From Bryobacterales bacterium (lineage in GTDB: Bacteria; Acidobacteriota; Terriglobia; Bryobacterales; UBA6623): a stretch of 36,438 nt of DNA. The position numbers and the translations under genes are program-made. A model generated the notes under the pieces. The model did no database searches. It was given only the letters and a program-made list of their open reading frames with translations, and had not been told where the DNA came from. This document shows, piece after piece, positions 1 through 8,296 of this stretch. Every line of letters starts with the position of its first letter. Position 1 is the first letter of the stretch. The stretch lies in assembly GCA_022824585.1 (NCBI GenBank), contig JAJDZN010000102.1:1-36438 (forward strand). Reading direction: 5' to 3'.

Positions 1-126
1 GAGGAGCGCTATCGCCAGCGCACCTTGGCCCACCTGCAAACAACCGCTAAGGAGCTCGGTTACCAGCTGATTGCCGCTCCCACTTCAGCGCCCACGCCGG
101 AGCCCGTTTCGGTGCTGGCGACCTGA
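1..126 (+). CDS. C-terminal tail of a gene cut by the window edge (possibly transposase)
   Basis: Frame 1 is open from the first base to a TGA at 124-126, giving 41 residues of a protein whose start lies outside the window. The tail has an Arg/Gln-rich helix (EERYRQRTLAHLQ) followed by KELGYQLI and a Pro/Thr-rich end. A basic helix followed by a short L/I-rich strand at the very C-terminus recalls the tails of some transposases, but this is a weak impression and no catalytic motif is visible. Codon use looks like that of real genes here, so a true coding end is likely. The identity is unresolved. Confidence 0.45.
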   Translation, partial: EERYRQRTLAHLQTTAKELGYQLIAAPTSAPTPEPVSVLAT

Positions 127-224
127 GGTGTTTCACATCAGGATTTGGGATCTCAACGCCTTTGTCTGAGGTGCGCCAAGGCGTTCCCTACCTCACAATA
201 TTCCCCGAACAGTAAGCTAATGTC

Positions 225-536
225 ATGGATCACGAAATCCATCGCATCATGGGAATACGGATCGTCGGAGACTACACACTTGCGGTGGAATTTGCCGACG
301 GCACGCAGCAAGACATCGACTTCCAGCCTGTGATGGCAGGAGAGCTATATGGCCCTCTACTTGATCGGTCGTTGTTCGGCAAGGTGAGGGTGGACCCTGA
401 AGTTCACACCCTTGTGTGGCCCAACGGAGCTGACTTCGATCCGGCGACACTCCACGACTGGCCCATCTACAAAGACGCATTCTGCGAACGGGCGAGGCAG
501 TGGAACGCAGTCCCGCCGGCAGAAGCCAGTTCCTGA
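225..536 (+). CDS. DUF2442 domain protein
   Basis: A 103-residue protein with the DUF2442 pattern: an opening I-x-G-I-R-I-V segment, D-Y-T-L-x-V-E-F, a D-G-T-x-Q-D-I-D-F strand, a G-x-x-x-P-L-x-D-x-x-x-F stretch and the closing V-W-P-N-G-A-D-F-D-P with L-H-D-W. The length is normal for the family. Members are often small partners in toxin-antitoxin-like pairs, frequently next to a DUF4160 gene; none is seen here, so this copy looks solitary. The chosen ATG has no clear ribosome binding site, but TAAGCT lies six bases upstream, which could be a -10 box of a leaderless transcript. A second ATG at 249 is possible. The function is unknown. Confidence 0.8.
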   Translation: MDHEIHRIMGIRIVGDYTLAVEFADGTQQDIDFQPVMAGELYGPLLDRSLFGKVRVDPEVHTLVWPNGADFDPATLHDWPIYKDAFCERARQWNAVPPAEASS

Positions 537-624
537 TACGGACCCCTAATTCGGAGTGCTGGCAGAGTCCTCCATTGTTCGCCGACCGGCTGTCGAAATA
601 ACCTAGATCATCCCACTTTGCGCG

Positions 625-2745
625 ATGAACGTGCTGCTCATAGACAACCGAGACTCGTTCACCTTTAACCTGAGCCAGCTCATCGCGAGGGTCACTGCCC
701 AGACTCCACGGGTAATTGACAACACCGCTTCGCACTGGCGCGACGTAATCTCGGAGATCGGCGCCGAGGCGATTGTCATCTCTCCCGGCGCGGGGACTCC
801 CGCACGCTACGAAGACTTCGGGGTCTGTAGCGAAGTGATCCTAGAGGCAGGCATCCCGCTACTGGGTGTCTGCCTAGGCCATCAGGGTGTCGGGCACGCG
901 TATGGGGCGCGAGTTGTACCGGCCCCCGTCCCCATGCACGGCCGGATATCTCGCGTCTCGCACGATGGCAGCGACTTGTTCCGCGATATCCCCGGCAGCT
1001 TCGACGTAGTGCGCTACCACTCCCTCTGCATCGAGAGCGATTCGCTGCCAGCGTGCTTGACGGCAACGGCCTCGACCGCCGACGGAGTTGTGATGGCGGT
1101 GCAGCACAAGTCTCGTCCGCAGCTTGGCGTGCAGTTCCACCCGGAGTCCGTGAGCGCGGACTGCGGTGAGCAGCTGGTTCGCAATTTCCTCCGATTGGCC
1201 GCTCGGCACGCCCGGCACCGCACGATCAAGCAGACCCAGCCAACCAGCGGCCGGCCGACAGTCGGCGGAAGCGCCGCTGCCCGTGCCTCGACAGCGGGTC
1301 CGGCCCGCATTGAATCGCGCGCGCTGGAACGCTGGGTCGAGCCTCAAGAGGCGTTCGAGCGCCTCTACGCTGACGCCGAGCACGCATTCTGGCTGGACAG
1401 CTCGGCGGTGATCCCGAGCCGCTCGAGATTCAGCTTCATGGGCGATGCTTCCGGGCCGGAGGGGGCGGCCTTGCTGTACCAATCGGCGGACCGCAGTCTG
1501 ACAGTGCGGACGCGGGTCGGCACCAAGACCAAGAAGATCACATCCCTGCTCGCAGAGCTGCGCAAGCGCTTGGGCCGTGCGGTACAGCTGGACCCTTCCC
1601 TGCCGTTCGACTTTCAAACCGGCTTGGTTGGATTCTTCGGATACGAATTCCGCAACGAGGTGGGCTTGCCGACGTCGCGCAGGTCTGCGACGCCAGACGC
1701 CGCATTCGTGGATTCCGAGCGATGCGTCGCATTCGACCATGCTGAACGCCGCGTCTACTTGGTCGCCCGAGTCGGAGCGTCTAGTGACGATCCAGCAGTC
1801 TGGTTCGACAGCGCCGAGCGGGCGCTGTTCGGCCAAGAGCGGGCCGGTAGCCTCCCCGCACTGGAGAACAAGCCCGTCATCGCGCACCTTGCGGACGGCC
1901 CCAAGACGTATCAAGGCAAGATCGAGCATTGCCAGACTGAACTGGCAGCCGGGGAGTCGTACCAGATCTGCCTCAGCAGCGAGTTCTCGGTGACATGCGA
2001 TGTCGGGGCCTTCGCGGCCTATCGGGCGTTGCGGGAGCTAAACCCGGCACCGCATGCGGCATTTCTTCGCTTTGGGGATCTGGCGCTTCTCAGCTCATCG
2101 CCGGAGAGATTCCTACGTGTCGATCCGGACCGCGCGGTCTGGGCGAAACCGATCAAGGGCACCTGTCCGCGCGGAAGCACAGCCAAGGACGACGCAAGGC
2201 TGGCGGAGTGGTTGCGCAAAGACGAAAAGACGCGGTCGGAGAACTTGATGATCGTTGACCTGTTGCGCAACGACATCGGGCGGATCGCCTCGGCCGGCTC
2301 GATCCGCGTGCCGAAGTTGATGGACGTAGAGTCCTACGCCACGGTCCACCAGCTGGTGAGCACGGTCGCCGGGAAGCTTCCGCCGGGCCGGGACTGCCTC
2401 GACTGCGTCGCCGCTGCGTTCCCGGGAGGCTCCATGACCGGCGCGCCGAAGGTCCGTACCCTTTCGATCATCGACCGGCTGGAAGAACGAGCGAGAGGTC
2501 CGTACTCGGGCGCGCTCGGCTACTTGACCTACGGCGATCGAATGGACCTCAGCATAGTGATCCGAGCGATCGTGATGGACGGCAAGAGTGTCTCCGTGGC
2601 GTCTGGAGGGGCCATCGTGGCCATGTCGGACCCAATGGAAGAGTTCAACGAAATGCTGCTGAAGGCGCGGGCACCCTTGGCTTCCTTGGCGCTTGCGTCA
2701 ACGGGAGATGCCGACGCATGGGAGCTGCGTTACGCCTCGCCGTGA
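625..2745 (+). CDS. pabAB: fused aminodeoxychorismate synthase (PabA-PabB), para-aminobenzoate/folate pathway
   Basis: A 706-residue fusion. Residues 1-195 are a class I glutamine amidotransferase with the oxyanion SPGAGTP (53-59), nucleophile Cys83 in GVCLGHQG, and His172/Glu174 in FHPES. A Ser/Ala/Arg-rich linker (about 196-230) leads to a chorismate-binding domain (about 235-690) with SSSPERFL, PIKGTCPRG (509-517), the R-x-E-N-L-M-I-V-D-L-x-R-N-D block (537-550) and PGGSMTGAPK (600-609). The Lys in PIKGT (Lys511) marks PabB; anthranilate synthase has PIAGT. It should therefore transfer ammonia from glutamine to chorismate to give 4-amino-4-deoxychorismate. Fused forms are known in fungi, plants, apicomplexans and some bacteria, often for folate and sometimes for antibiotic precursors. 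No pabC lyase or biosynthetic cluster adjoins it, so a folate role is more likely. It appears to be a single-gene unit. Confidence 0.93.
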   Translation: MNVLLIDNRDSFTFNLSQLIARVTAQTPRVIDNTASHWRDVISEIGAEAIVISPGAGTPARYEDFGVCSEVILEAGIPLLGVCLGHQGVGHAYGARVVPAPVPMHGRISRVSHDGSDLFRDIPGSFDVVRYHSLCIESDSLPACLTATASTADGVVMAVQHKSRPQLGVQFHPESVSADCGEQLVRNFLRLAARHARHRTIKQTQPTSGRPTVGGSAAARASTAGPARIESRALERWVEPQEAFERLYADAEHAFWLDSSAVIPSRSRFSFMGDASGPEGAALLYQSADRSLTVRTRVGTKTKKITSLLAELRKRLGRAVQLDPSLPFDFQTGLVGFFGYEFRNEVGLPTSRRSATPDAAFVDSERCVAFDHAERRVYLVARVGASSDDPAVWFDSAERALFGQERAGSLPALENKPVIAHLADGPKTYQGKIEHCQTELAAGESYQICLSSEFSVTCDVGAFAAYRALRELNPAPHAAFLRFGDLALLSSSPERFLRVDPDRAVWAKPIKGTCPRGSTAKDDARLAEWLRKDEKTRSENLMIVDLLRNDIGRIASAGSIRVPKLMDVESYATVHQLVSTVAGKLPPGRDCLDCVAAAFPGGSMTGAPKVRTLSIIDRLEERARGPYSGALGYLTYGDRMDLSIVIRAIVMDGKSVSVASGGAIVAMSDPMEEFNEMLLKARAPLASLALASTGDADAWELRYASP

Positions 2746-2884
2746 GGGTGGTTGCCACGGCGGCCTCCTCATTCCGAGACCTCCAATCGCGGTCACGCTG
2801 AGGCTCAGCGGTGCGTGACTTCCAGCCCGCGAAGACGCAGGCGCAGCAACCTCCACCGATCAGTTGCGTGACCTACGGCGACGG

Positions 2885-2892
2885 TATACATT
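2885..2892 (+). promoter_or_regulatory. -10-like box next to the start codon of the beta-helix gene
   Basis: TATACATT lies 6-8 bases before the ATG at 2899, with TTGCGT at 2864-2869 about 17 bases upstream of TACATT. There is no Shine-Dalgarno between box and ATG. Transcription would begin at or within a few bases of the ATG, giving a leaderless message. The same TATACATTCG string recurs upstream of the TonB receptor gene (25388). Confidence 0.45.
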
Positions 2893-2898
2893 CGACCC

Positions 2899-4125
2899 AT
2901 GAATCGAACAACGCTGTGGCTCGCCGCGTCGTTGCTGCTCGCAGGCAGCGCCCTTCTGCTTCGAACGCAGACTCAACACGCCGGCCCGACAACCGTGAAT
3001 GCGTCGGACTACGCCGGCTTGCAAGAGGCCTTCGACGCGCTTCCGGCGACCGGCGGCCTCGTCCGGCTCCCGCCTGGCAGGTTCGAGATAGACGAGCCTC
3101 TGATTCTCTCGGTCGGGGACGTCCGTGTCGAAGGCTCGGGCGCGGCAACGCATATCGTCAACCTGAACGAGGACGGCGAACCGGCAGTCATTGTGCAGTC
3201 CGCAGTCTTTGATCCGGACGCTTCGGTTCGCCACAATCGCGACAACTCGCTTTGGCGAGTCCAGTTGGCCAACTTCCGAATCAGCGGCAACCCGAAGAGC
3301 GGCGACGGATTGCTGGCCCGGTTCGTGGACGAGATCTACGTCGAAGGTCTCTCGGTCGATCGCAACGGCGAGAACGGAATTCGCCTGGTGCACTGCTACG
3401 AGGACCCTCGGATCGCGGATTCCATCCTGACCTACAACGGAGCGTCGGGGCTACAGGTCGAGGGCGGCCACGACATCGTGGTCAACGCGAATCAGTTCGA
3501 GGAGAACCTGGACGCCGTCCGCGTGATCGACAGCTTCAACCTGTGCATGAACGCGAACAACATCGACGACCATCTACGGCACGGAATTGTCGTCGAGAAC
3601 ACATATGGCTCGGTGCTCTCGGGGAACATGATCGAGGAGTGCGCGGGCACCGCGATCGTCTTGGACCGCGACGTCTACGGAGTCACGGTCAGCGCGAACG
3701 TGCTGGCCCACAATAATGCAGGCGGCGTGGATCTACGCGACGCCTGGGGTTCGACAGTCAGCGCCAACACGTTTACGATCAATCCGGAGTGGTCCGTACG
3801 CATCGGAGAGAGCAGCGGACGGATTACGGTCACCGGAAACAATTTTTCCAACAGCTTTCTCGGGCAGGGCACGAAACGCGAGGAAGAGTATGACGTCGAG
3901 TGGCCCCAAAAAGGATACGCGCGCGGCGTGCTTCTGGAGGGTACGAGACAGGTTACCGTCACCGGAAACATCTTCACCGGGTTGATTGGGCCGGCGGTTG
4001 AGGGACGGGGGACGCTCAAAGATGTCCTGCTGAGCGCGAACGTTGCAGCGGATTTGTTTCGCAAGGGCGGCTCGGGTCAGCCTTTCATGTTTGAGAACCC
4101 CGACGGAGTCCGCATCTCGGAGTAA
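2899..4125 (+). CDS. secreted right-handed parallel beta-helix protein (pectate-lyase-3 type)
   Basis: A 408-residue protein with an N-terminal signal peptide (residues 1 to about 28, with core LWLAASLLLAGSALLL). The segment after it (ASDYAGLQEAFDALP, then GGLVRLPPGRFEI) is the typical entry to pectate-lyase-3/beta-helix folds. From about residue 95 to the end there are repeated turns with N-x-F/I/V motifs (NANQFEEN, SANVLAHN, SANTFTIN, TGNNFSN, TGNIFTG, SANVAAD), one per helix rung. The fold is well supported, but the substrate is not, and no catalytic triad can be named from sequence alone. Such proteins in sugar- or sulfate-degrading bacteria act on polysaccharides or serve as structural surface proteins. 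It probably starts its own transcription unit. Confidence 0.85.
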   Translation: MNRTTLWLAASLLLAGSALLLRTQTQHAGPTTVNASDYAGLQEAFDALPATGGLVRLPPGRFEIDEPLILSVGDVRVEGSGAATHIVNLNEDGEPAVIVQSAVFDPDASVRHNRDNSLWRVQLANFRISGNPKSGDGLLARFVDEIYVEGLSVDRNGENGIRLVHCYEDPRIADSILTYNGASGLQVEGGHDIVVNANQFEENLDAVRVIDSFNLCMNANNIDDHLRHGIVVENTYGSVLSGNMIEECAGTAIVLDRDVYGVTVSANVLAHNNAGGVDLRDAWGSTVSANTFTINPEWSVRIGESSGRITVTGNNFSNSFLGQGTKREEEYDVEWPQKGYARGVLLEGTRQVTVTGNIFTGLIGPAVEGRGTLKDVLLSANVAADLFRKGGSGQPFMFENPDGVRISE

Positions 4126-4163
4126 CCGCGACCGGAATCCATGCAGTCATTGCACCAGGTCTA

Positions 4164-4286
4164 ATGATCTATGCGAACTTCTATGAGTTGCCAATCATGA
4201 AAGACCTCATCCCGTTCTTTGCCGACAAGGACAAGGAATGGATTCCCGGAAGAACCGCGTTGGGCGTCTATCGCTTGGCGAGCTGA
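4164..4286 (+). pseudogene. possible small ORF or gene remnant between the beta-helix and oxidoreductase genes
   Basis: This frame reads 40 residues (MIYANFYELPIMKD, then LIPFFADKDKEW and PGRTALGVYRLAS) and stops with a TGA inside the ribosome binding region of the next gene. The frame is open further upstream, past the end of the beta-helix gene, with no other ATG near. The composition is protein-like, with a high proportion of G/C third positions, so this may be the leftover C-terminus of an older gene or a genuine small protein. I do not recognise it. Confidence 0.25.
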
Positions 4287-4299
4287 AGGAGAACCGACG

Positions 4300-5565
4300 A
4301 TGCCGCACCCTCGATTGAATCGACGTCAATTCCTGAACGCCTCTTCGGCGGCGGGCGCCAGCTTGGCGCTCGCTAGCACGGCGGCCGCGACGCCGCAGAG
4401 CGCCAACGACCGCATCCAGGTGGGCGTGATCGGCCCCGGCGGCCGGGGCACGCAGGTGATGAAGGAATGCATCGAGTTCGGCAGTGCATACAACGCCCGC
4501 CTGACGGCGGTTTGCGACATCTGGAACCAGCGTCTGGAGGCGGCCGCCAAACTGGTCAGCGAATCCTACAGCGCGCAGCCAAAGTCGTTCCGGCGATACG
4601 AGGAACTGCTGGCCGATTCAGAAATTGACGCGGTGATCATCGCCACCCCCGATCACCAGCACGCCAAGATGCTCAAGGCCGCGGTGGAAGCAGGCAAGGA
4701 CGTCTATTGCGAGAAGCCGATGGGTAACGTGCTCTCGGAGACCAACGAGGCGCTCGAGGCCGTCGAGAAATCGGACCGGATTGTCCAGATTGGCACCCAA
4801 CGGCGGAGCTACCCGCGCTATCGTTCGGCGATCGACATCATCCAAGAGGGCCGCATCGGCGAGATCGTGCGTGTCGACGTCATCTGGAACGCCTATAGCC
4901 CTTATCGCTGGGCGAAGAAGCCCGAAGAGCTCGACTCGTTGAAAGAAAGCGATGTCGACTGGGAAGCCTTCTTGATGGGCAAGCCCTCCCGCCCGTTCGA
5001 CCCCAGAATCTACCGCTCGTTCCGTCTGTTTCGAGAGTTCTCGAGCGCGATCATCGACCAGTGGATGACCCACGGGGTCGACGTCATCCACATGCTCACC
5101 GGAGAGCCTTACCCGCTCAGCGTTGTGGCGCACGGAGGCCTCTATCGCTTCCGCGACTACCGCGAGAATCCGGACGACATCCAGACCGCTCTCGAATACG
5201 GCAGCGGAGACCGCAAGTTCCTAGCGACTTATTCGACCTGCCTCAGCAACGCCGCCGGCAGCGCCACCCGCGTGATGGGAACGCTCGGAACTATGGAAGT
5301 CGAGAACGTCTGGCGCGTGTCCGGCGACGGGAGCGAGCATCCAGACGCCCTGACCGAGGCGGAAGACATTCCGGAGAAGCCGGGGACGCAACACCACATG
5401 GCGAACTGGCTCGACGCCATGCGTCGGCGAGACCGCAGCATCCTCTACGCGCCTGTCGAGGCCGGCTACGGCCATTCGATCGCCTGCATCATGGCGACGG
5501 ACTCTCTCTGGAGCGGCAGGCGCAAGACGTTCGAACCCGAAAGCAACCAGATCCAAGAGGGATAG
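4300..5565 (+). CDS. Tat-exported Gfo/Idh/MocA family oxidoreductase
   Basis: A 421-residue protein. The start at 4300 is chosen because AAGGAGA lies at 4286-4292 and the product then begins with a twin-arginine signal (NRRQFLN, residues 7-13, followed by an Ala-rich hydrophobic core). A longer frame from 4219 would bury this signal. The Rossmann entry is VGVIGPGGRG (41-50), and the conserved CEKPM at 137-141 contains the Glu-Lys-Pro of NAD(P)-dependent sugar or inositol dehydrogenases. The C-terminal half matches the substrate domain (MTHGVDVIHML). Export with a bound nucleotide fits the Tat route. It likely oxidises or epimerises a sugar or cyclitol in the periplasm, in keeping with the neighbouring sulfatase and beta-helix genes; the substrate is unknown. 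Confidence 0.9.
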   Translation: MPHPRLNRRQFLNASSAAGASLALASTAAATPQSANDRIQVGVIGPGGRGTQVMKECIEFGSAYNARLTAVCDIWNQRLEAAAKLVSESYSAQPKSFRRYEELLADSEIDAVIIATPDHQHAKMLKAAVEAGKDVYCEKPMGNVLSETNEALEAVEKSDRIVQIGTQRRSYPRYRSAIDIIQEGRIGEIVRVDVIWNAYSPYRWAKKPEELDSLKESDVDWEAFLMGKPSRPFDPRIYRSFRLFREFSSAIIDQWMTHGVDVIHMLTGEPYPLSVVAHGGLYRFRDYRENPDDIQTALEYGSGDRKFLATYSTCLSNAAGSATRVMGTLGTMEVENVWRVSGDGSEHPDALTEAEDIPEKPGTQHHMANWLDAMRRRDRSILYAPVEAGYGHSIACIMATDSLWSGRRKTFEPESNQIQEG

Positions 5566-5732
5566 TCGAGGTTTTCTAGCTGAACTGCATGTCCGCCCCA
5601 GGCCATTTCCCGCCCGACCATGCCTGCGTGCGGGCAAGCGCCGGTCTCGCGCCTCCGCCCGTCACCGCCGACAACAGCCTTCGAGCGATAAGGACGGTGT
5701 TCCAGTGCTGCCGGACGAACGCAGCCCGTCGG

Positions 5733-6854
5733 GTGAGCTGCGTCCTCAGAGCTGCCGCCTTGCCGGCGTTGCTTTGCGCCTGCGCCCCGCCGCCCGGGCC
5801 GCCGCAGGCGCTCGAGCTCGTCGGCGTGCTGCACGACGAAAACGCACTGCGACGTCCGCATGACGTCGAGCTGAGCGCCGACATCGCGTTTGTCCCCGGC
5901 AAAGGCGGCTCGCTCGCTCTGATCGACATCTCCGATCCTTCCCAGCCGACACTGCTCTCGGCGCTCACGGACCTGCCGGAGCTGGAGGATGCGGAAGCCG
6001 TGCTGCCCTTGGGAGAAACCCTGCTCGTCGGGACCCGTGACTTTCTCTCCGTGGATGTGAGCGACCCCCGGCAACCCAAGGTCCTGAAGACGATCAGCGA
6101 CCGGGAGCGTATCGACAAGATCAACGGGATGGTCAAGATCGGCGACTTCGTGTTCACGGCGAACAAGATCGGCTTCATCGGCGTCTTCGACGTCTCTGAG
6201 CCGCGAAACCCAAGGCTGGTGGACGCCTTCGACGCGCGGACTCACGGACAGACGAGCCCGCACGACATCGCCCAGGTCGACGACTCCCGCATCATTGTCG
6301 TCGACACCGGCCGCGGCACGGCTGCGGCGGTCCAGGTCTACCGAGTGTTTGACGATCAAGGCCGTCTGGCGCCCGTATCAGAATGGACCGCGGAGGGGCG
6401 TATCCCCTCCCACCGAGGGACGCGCCTCGATATCGAAGGCGCCAACCGCGTGGCCGTGTCGGGTCGCGTCGCCTTTCTCGGAGCCTTCGTGCCCGACCGC
6501 GTTTCGGTCGTCGACCTGAGCAACCCGGCCGAGATCTTCCAAACCGCCAACTTGCCGGTGTGCGACATCGACGCCACCGGCATGACGATCGTGGGCAAGG
6601 CGCTGTTCGTCTCCGGCGGAGAATGCGTAGAAGCGATCGACGTTTCCGACCTGGCGCACCCGGTTTCGATCGCTCAATACCGCAACGGCGACCTCTTCCC
6701 CAGCCGCGAAGTCCTACTCGAAGGCGAGCCTCGATACGACAACGGTCACGACTTGGTCTACCGCGACGGGTATCTCTACGTCAGCGCCCAGAACGACGCG
6801 CGCTTCGGCGTGCTCAGAGTGAACGACCCGCGCGCGCTGGAGTTGACCCAATGA
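5733..6854 (+). CDS. LVIVD-repeat beta-propeller lipoprotein
   Basis: From the GTG at 5733 the product has 373 residues and starts with a short signal ending in a lipobox (LLCAC, lipid-bearing Cys17). An in-frame ATG at 5589 would add 48 residues in front of the signal, so it is less likely. The body carries LVIVD-type repeats of the form x-D-I/V-S-D-P-x-x-P (ALIDISDPSQP, SVDVSDPRQP, VFDVSEPRNP, VVDLSNPAE, AIDVSDLAHP), one per blade of a propeller. The family is found on cell surfaces and in the periplasm; its molecular role is unknown and probably involves binding. Its TGA overlaps the ATG of the sulfatase gene that follows (ATGA), so the two are translationally coupled and probably work together at the cell surface. 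Confidence 0.85.
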   Translation: MSCVLRAAALPALLCACAPPPGPPQALELVGVLHDENALRRPHDVELSADIAFVPGKGGSLALIDISDPSQPTLLSALTDLPELEDAEAVLPLGETLLVGTRDFLSVDVSDPRQPKVLKTISDRERIDKINGMVKIGDFVFTANKIGFIGVFDVSEPRNPRLVDAFDARTHGQTSPHDIAQVDDSRIIVVDTGRGTAAAVQVYRVFDDQGRLAPVSEWTAEGRIPSHRGTRLDIEGANRVAVSGRVAFLGAFVPDRVSVVDLSNPAEIFQTANLPVCDIDATGMTIVGKALFVSGGECVEAIDVSDLAHPVSIAQYRNGDLFPSREVLLEGEPRYDNGHDLVYRDGYLYVSAQNDARFGVLRVNDPRALELTQ

Positions 6855-8260
6855 GGGCCTCCTGCTTGGCGATCGCTTGGCTCCTCGCAGAAGCTTCACT
6901 GGCGCAATCCCTCGACCGCGCCCCCAATTTCATCGTCATACTGGCAGACGATCTTGGGATTGGCGATCTCGGGGTCTATGGCGCGACCTCCCAGAAGACG
7001 CCGCGGCTCGATCGCATGGCCGCCGAGGGCTTGCGCTTCACGGACTTCTACGTGTCTTCACCGGTGTGCTCGCCGTCGCGGGCGGCCTTGCTGACCGGCT
7101 GCTATCCCGTGCGGGTCGGCATTACGGGCGTCGTGCCGTACCGCTCAAAGATCGGCATCCACTCCGATGAAACGCTGCTGCCGGAAACGCTCAAGAAGAG
7201 GGGTTACCGCACAGCCTTGTTCGGCAAGTGGCATCTCGGCGATCACGAGAGCTTTTCTCCCCTGCGCCACGGCTTCGACGAGTTCTTCGGGACGCCCGCA
7301 TCCAACGACATGGGGCCTGACATGGATCTCGAGGTTCGCCGCCAGGGCAAGGCGGGCATCGGCCTGAGGGAGGGGGACGAGACGATCGAGCTACACCCCG
7401 ACCAATCGCTGCTGACCCGTCGTTACACCGAGCGGGCGGTGCGGTTCATTGAGAGCAACCGCGACCGGCCGTTCTTTCTATACCTCGCCTACAACATGCC
7501 CCACACCCCGATCTTTGCGAGCGATCGGTTTCGCGGTAGGAGCAGCGGAGGGCTGTACGGCGACGTCCTCGAGGAGATCGATGACTCGGTCGGGCAAGTG
7601 CTCGACGCCGTCAAGCGAGTTGGAATCGACGAGCGCACGCTGGCGGTCTTCACGTCCGACAACGGTCCCTGGCTGATCTTCGGCGACCACGGCGGTTCCC
7701 CGGGCCGCCTCAGGGGCGGGAAGAAGCAGACCTTTGACGGCGGGGTGCGCGTACCGGCGATCATCCGCTGGCCCGGGGTGATTGAAGCGGGCCGGGTGAG
7801 CTCCAAGATTGTGACGGTGTTCGACTTGCTTCCCACGTTTGCCAGGCTCGCCGACGCCCCCCTGCCGCAGAAGGCCATCGACGGAATCGATCTCACCAGG
7901 CTTCTGCGAGGCGAGGCCAACCCATCGCTCGCGCGGAGGCCTTTCTTCTACTACTGGAACAATGAGCTCAGAGCCGTAAGAAGCGGTCGCTGGAAATTGC
8001 AGTTCCCTCATGTCGACCATCAAGCCCCCGATCCAGCTGCGATCGGATTCGGCGGCAAACGCGGGAAGGTCACGGATGTCGAGCACAGCTTGGCGCTCTA
8101 CGACCTCGAACAGGACCCGGGCGAGAGCAAGAACGTCGCCGCCGAGCATCCCGGCGTCGTCGGGCGGCTTGAGCGTCTTGCCGATCAGGCCCGCAGCGAG
8201 CTCGGCGATTCGTTGACGGGAGCCGCTGGCGCGGGTCTTCGGCCGGCGGGAAGGATCTGA
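6851..8260 (+). CDS. secreted type I sulfatase (arylsulfatase family)
   Basis: A 469-residue sulfatase with a signal peptide (residues 1-19, ending SLAQ). The metal site begins at VILADDLG (Asp33, Asp34). The formylglycine signature CSPSR sits at 73-77 (Cys73 would be converted to formylglycine), followed by AALLTG. Further family blocks are GKWHLG, the TSDNG metal motif, and GGKKQTFDGGVRVP. It hydrolyses a sulfate ester outside the cytoplasm; the substrate cannot be read from sequence. The start is the ATG at 6851, overlapping the stop of the LVIVD lipoprotein gene; a much longer frame upstream runs in another frame through that gene and is spurious. Activity needs a formylglycine-generating enzyme, which is not in the window. 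Confidence 0.93.
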   Translation: MRASCLAIAWLLAEASLAQSLDRAPNFIVILADDLGIGDLGVYGATSQKTPRLDRMAAEGLRFTDFYVSSPVCSPSRAALLTGCYPVRVGITGVVPYRSKIGIHSDETLLPETLKKRGYRTALFGKWHLGDHESFSPLRHGFDEFFGTPASNDMGPDMDLEVRRQGKAGIGLREGDETIELHPDQSLLTRRYTERAVRFIESNRDRPFFLYLAYNMPHTPIFASDRFRGRSSGGLYGDVLEEIDDSVGQVLDAVKRVGIDERTLAVFTSDNGPWLIFGDHGGSPGRLRGGKKQTFDGGVRVPAIIRWPGVIEAGRVSSKIVTVFDLLPTFARLADAPLPQKAIDGIDLTRLLRGEANPSLARRPFFYYWNNELRAVRSGRWKLQFPHVDHQAPDPAAIGFGGKRGKVTDVEHSLALYDLEQDPGESKNVAAEHPGVVGRLERLADQARSELGDSLTGAAGAGLRPAGRI

Positions 8261-8296
8261 CTTTCCCGCATTCAACCGAGCGCAAAGATTCTCCGC

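Noticed and set aside
874-1929. Long minus-strand frame (351 residues) inside the PabA-PabB gene
   Set aside because: It mirrors a clearly functional gene, is rich in Arg and shows no family motif; GC-rich genes commonly create such antisense frames.
5466-6359. Minus-strand frame of 297 residues across the oxidoreductase end and the LVIVD gene
   Set aside because: It is antisense to the repeat-bearing lipoprotein and has no recognisable domain.
6383-6850. N-terminal extension of the first sulfatase
   Set aside because: It is an Arg/Pro-rich shadow of the LVIVD gene; the signal peptide starts at 6851.
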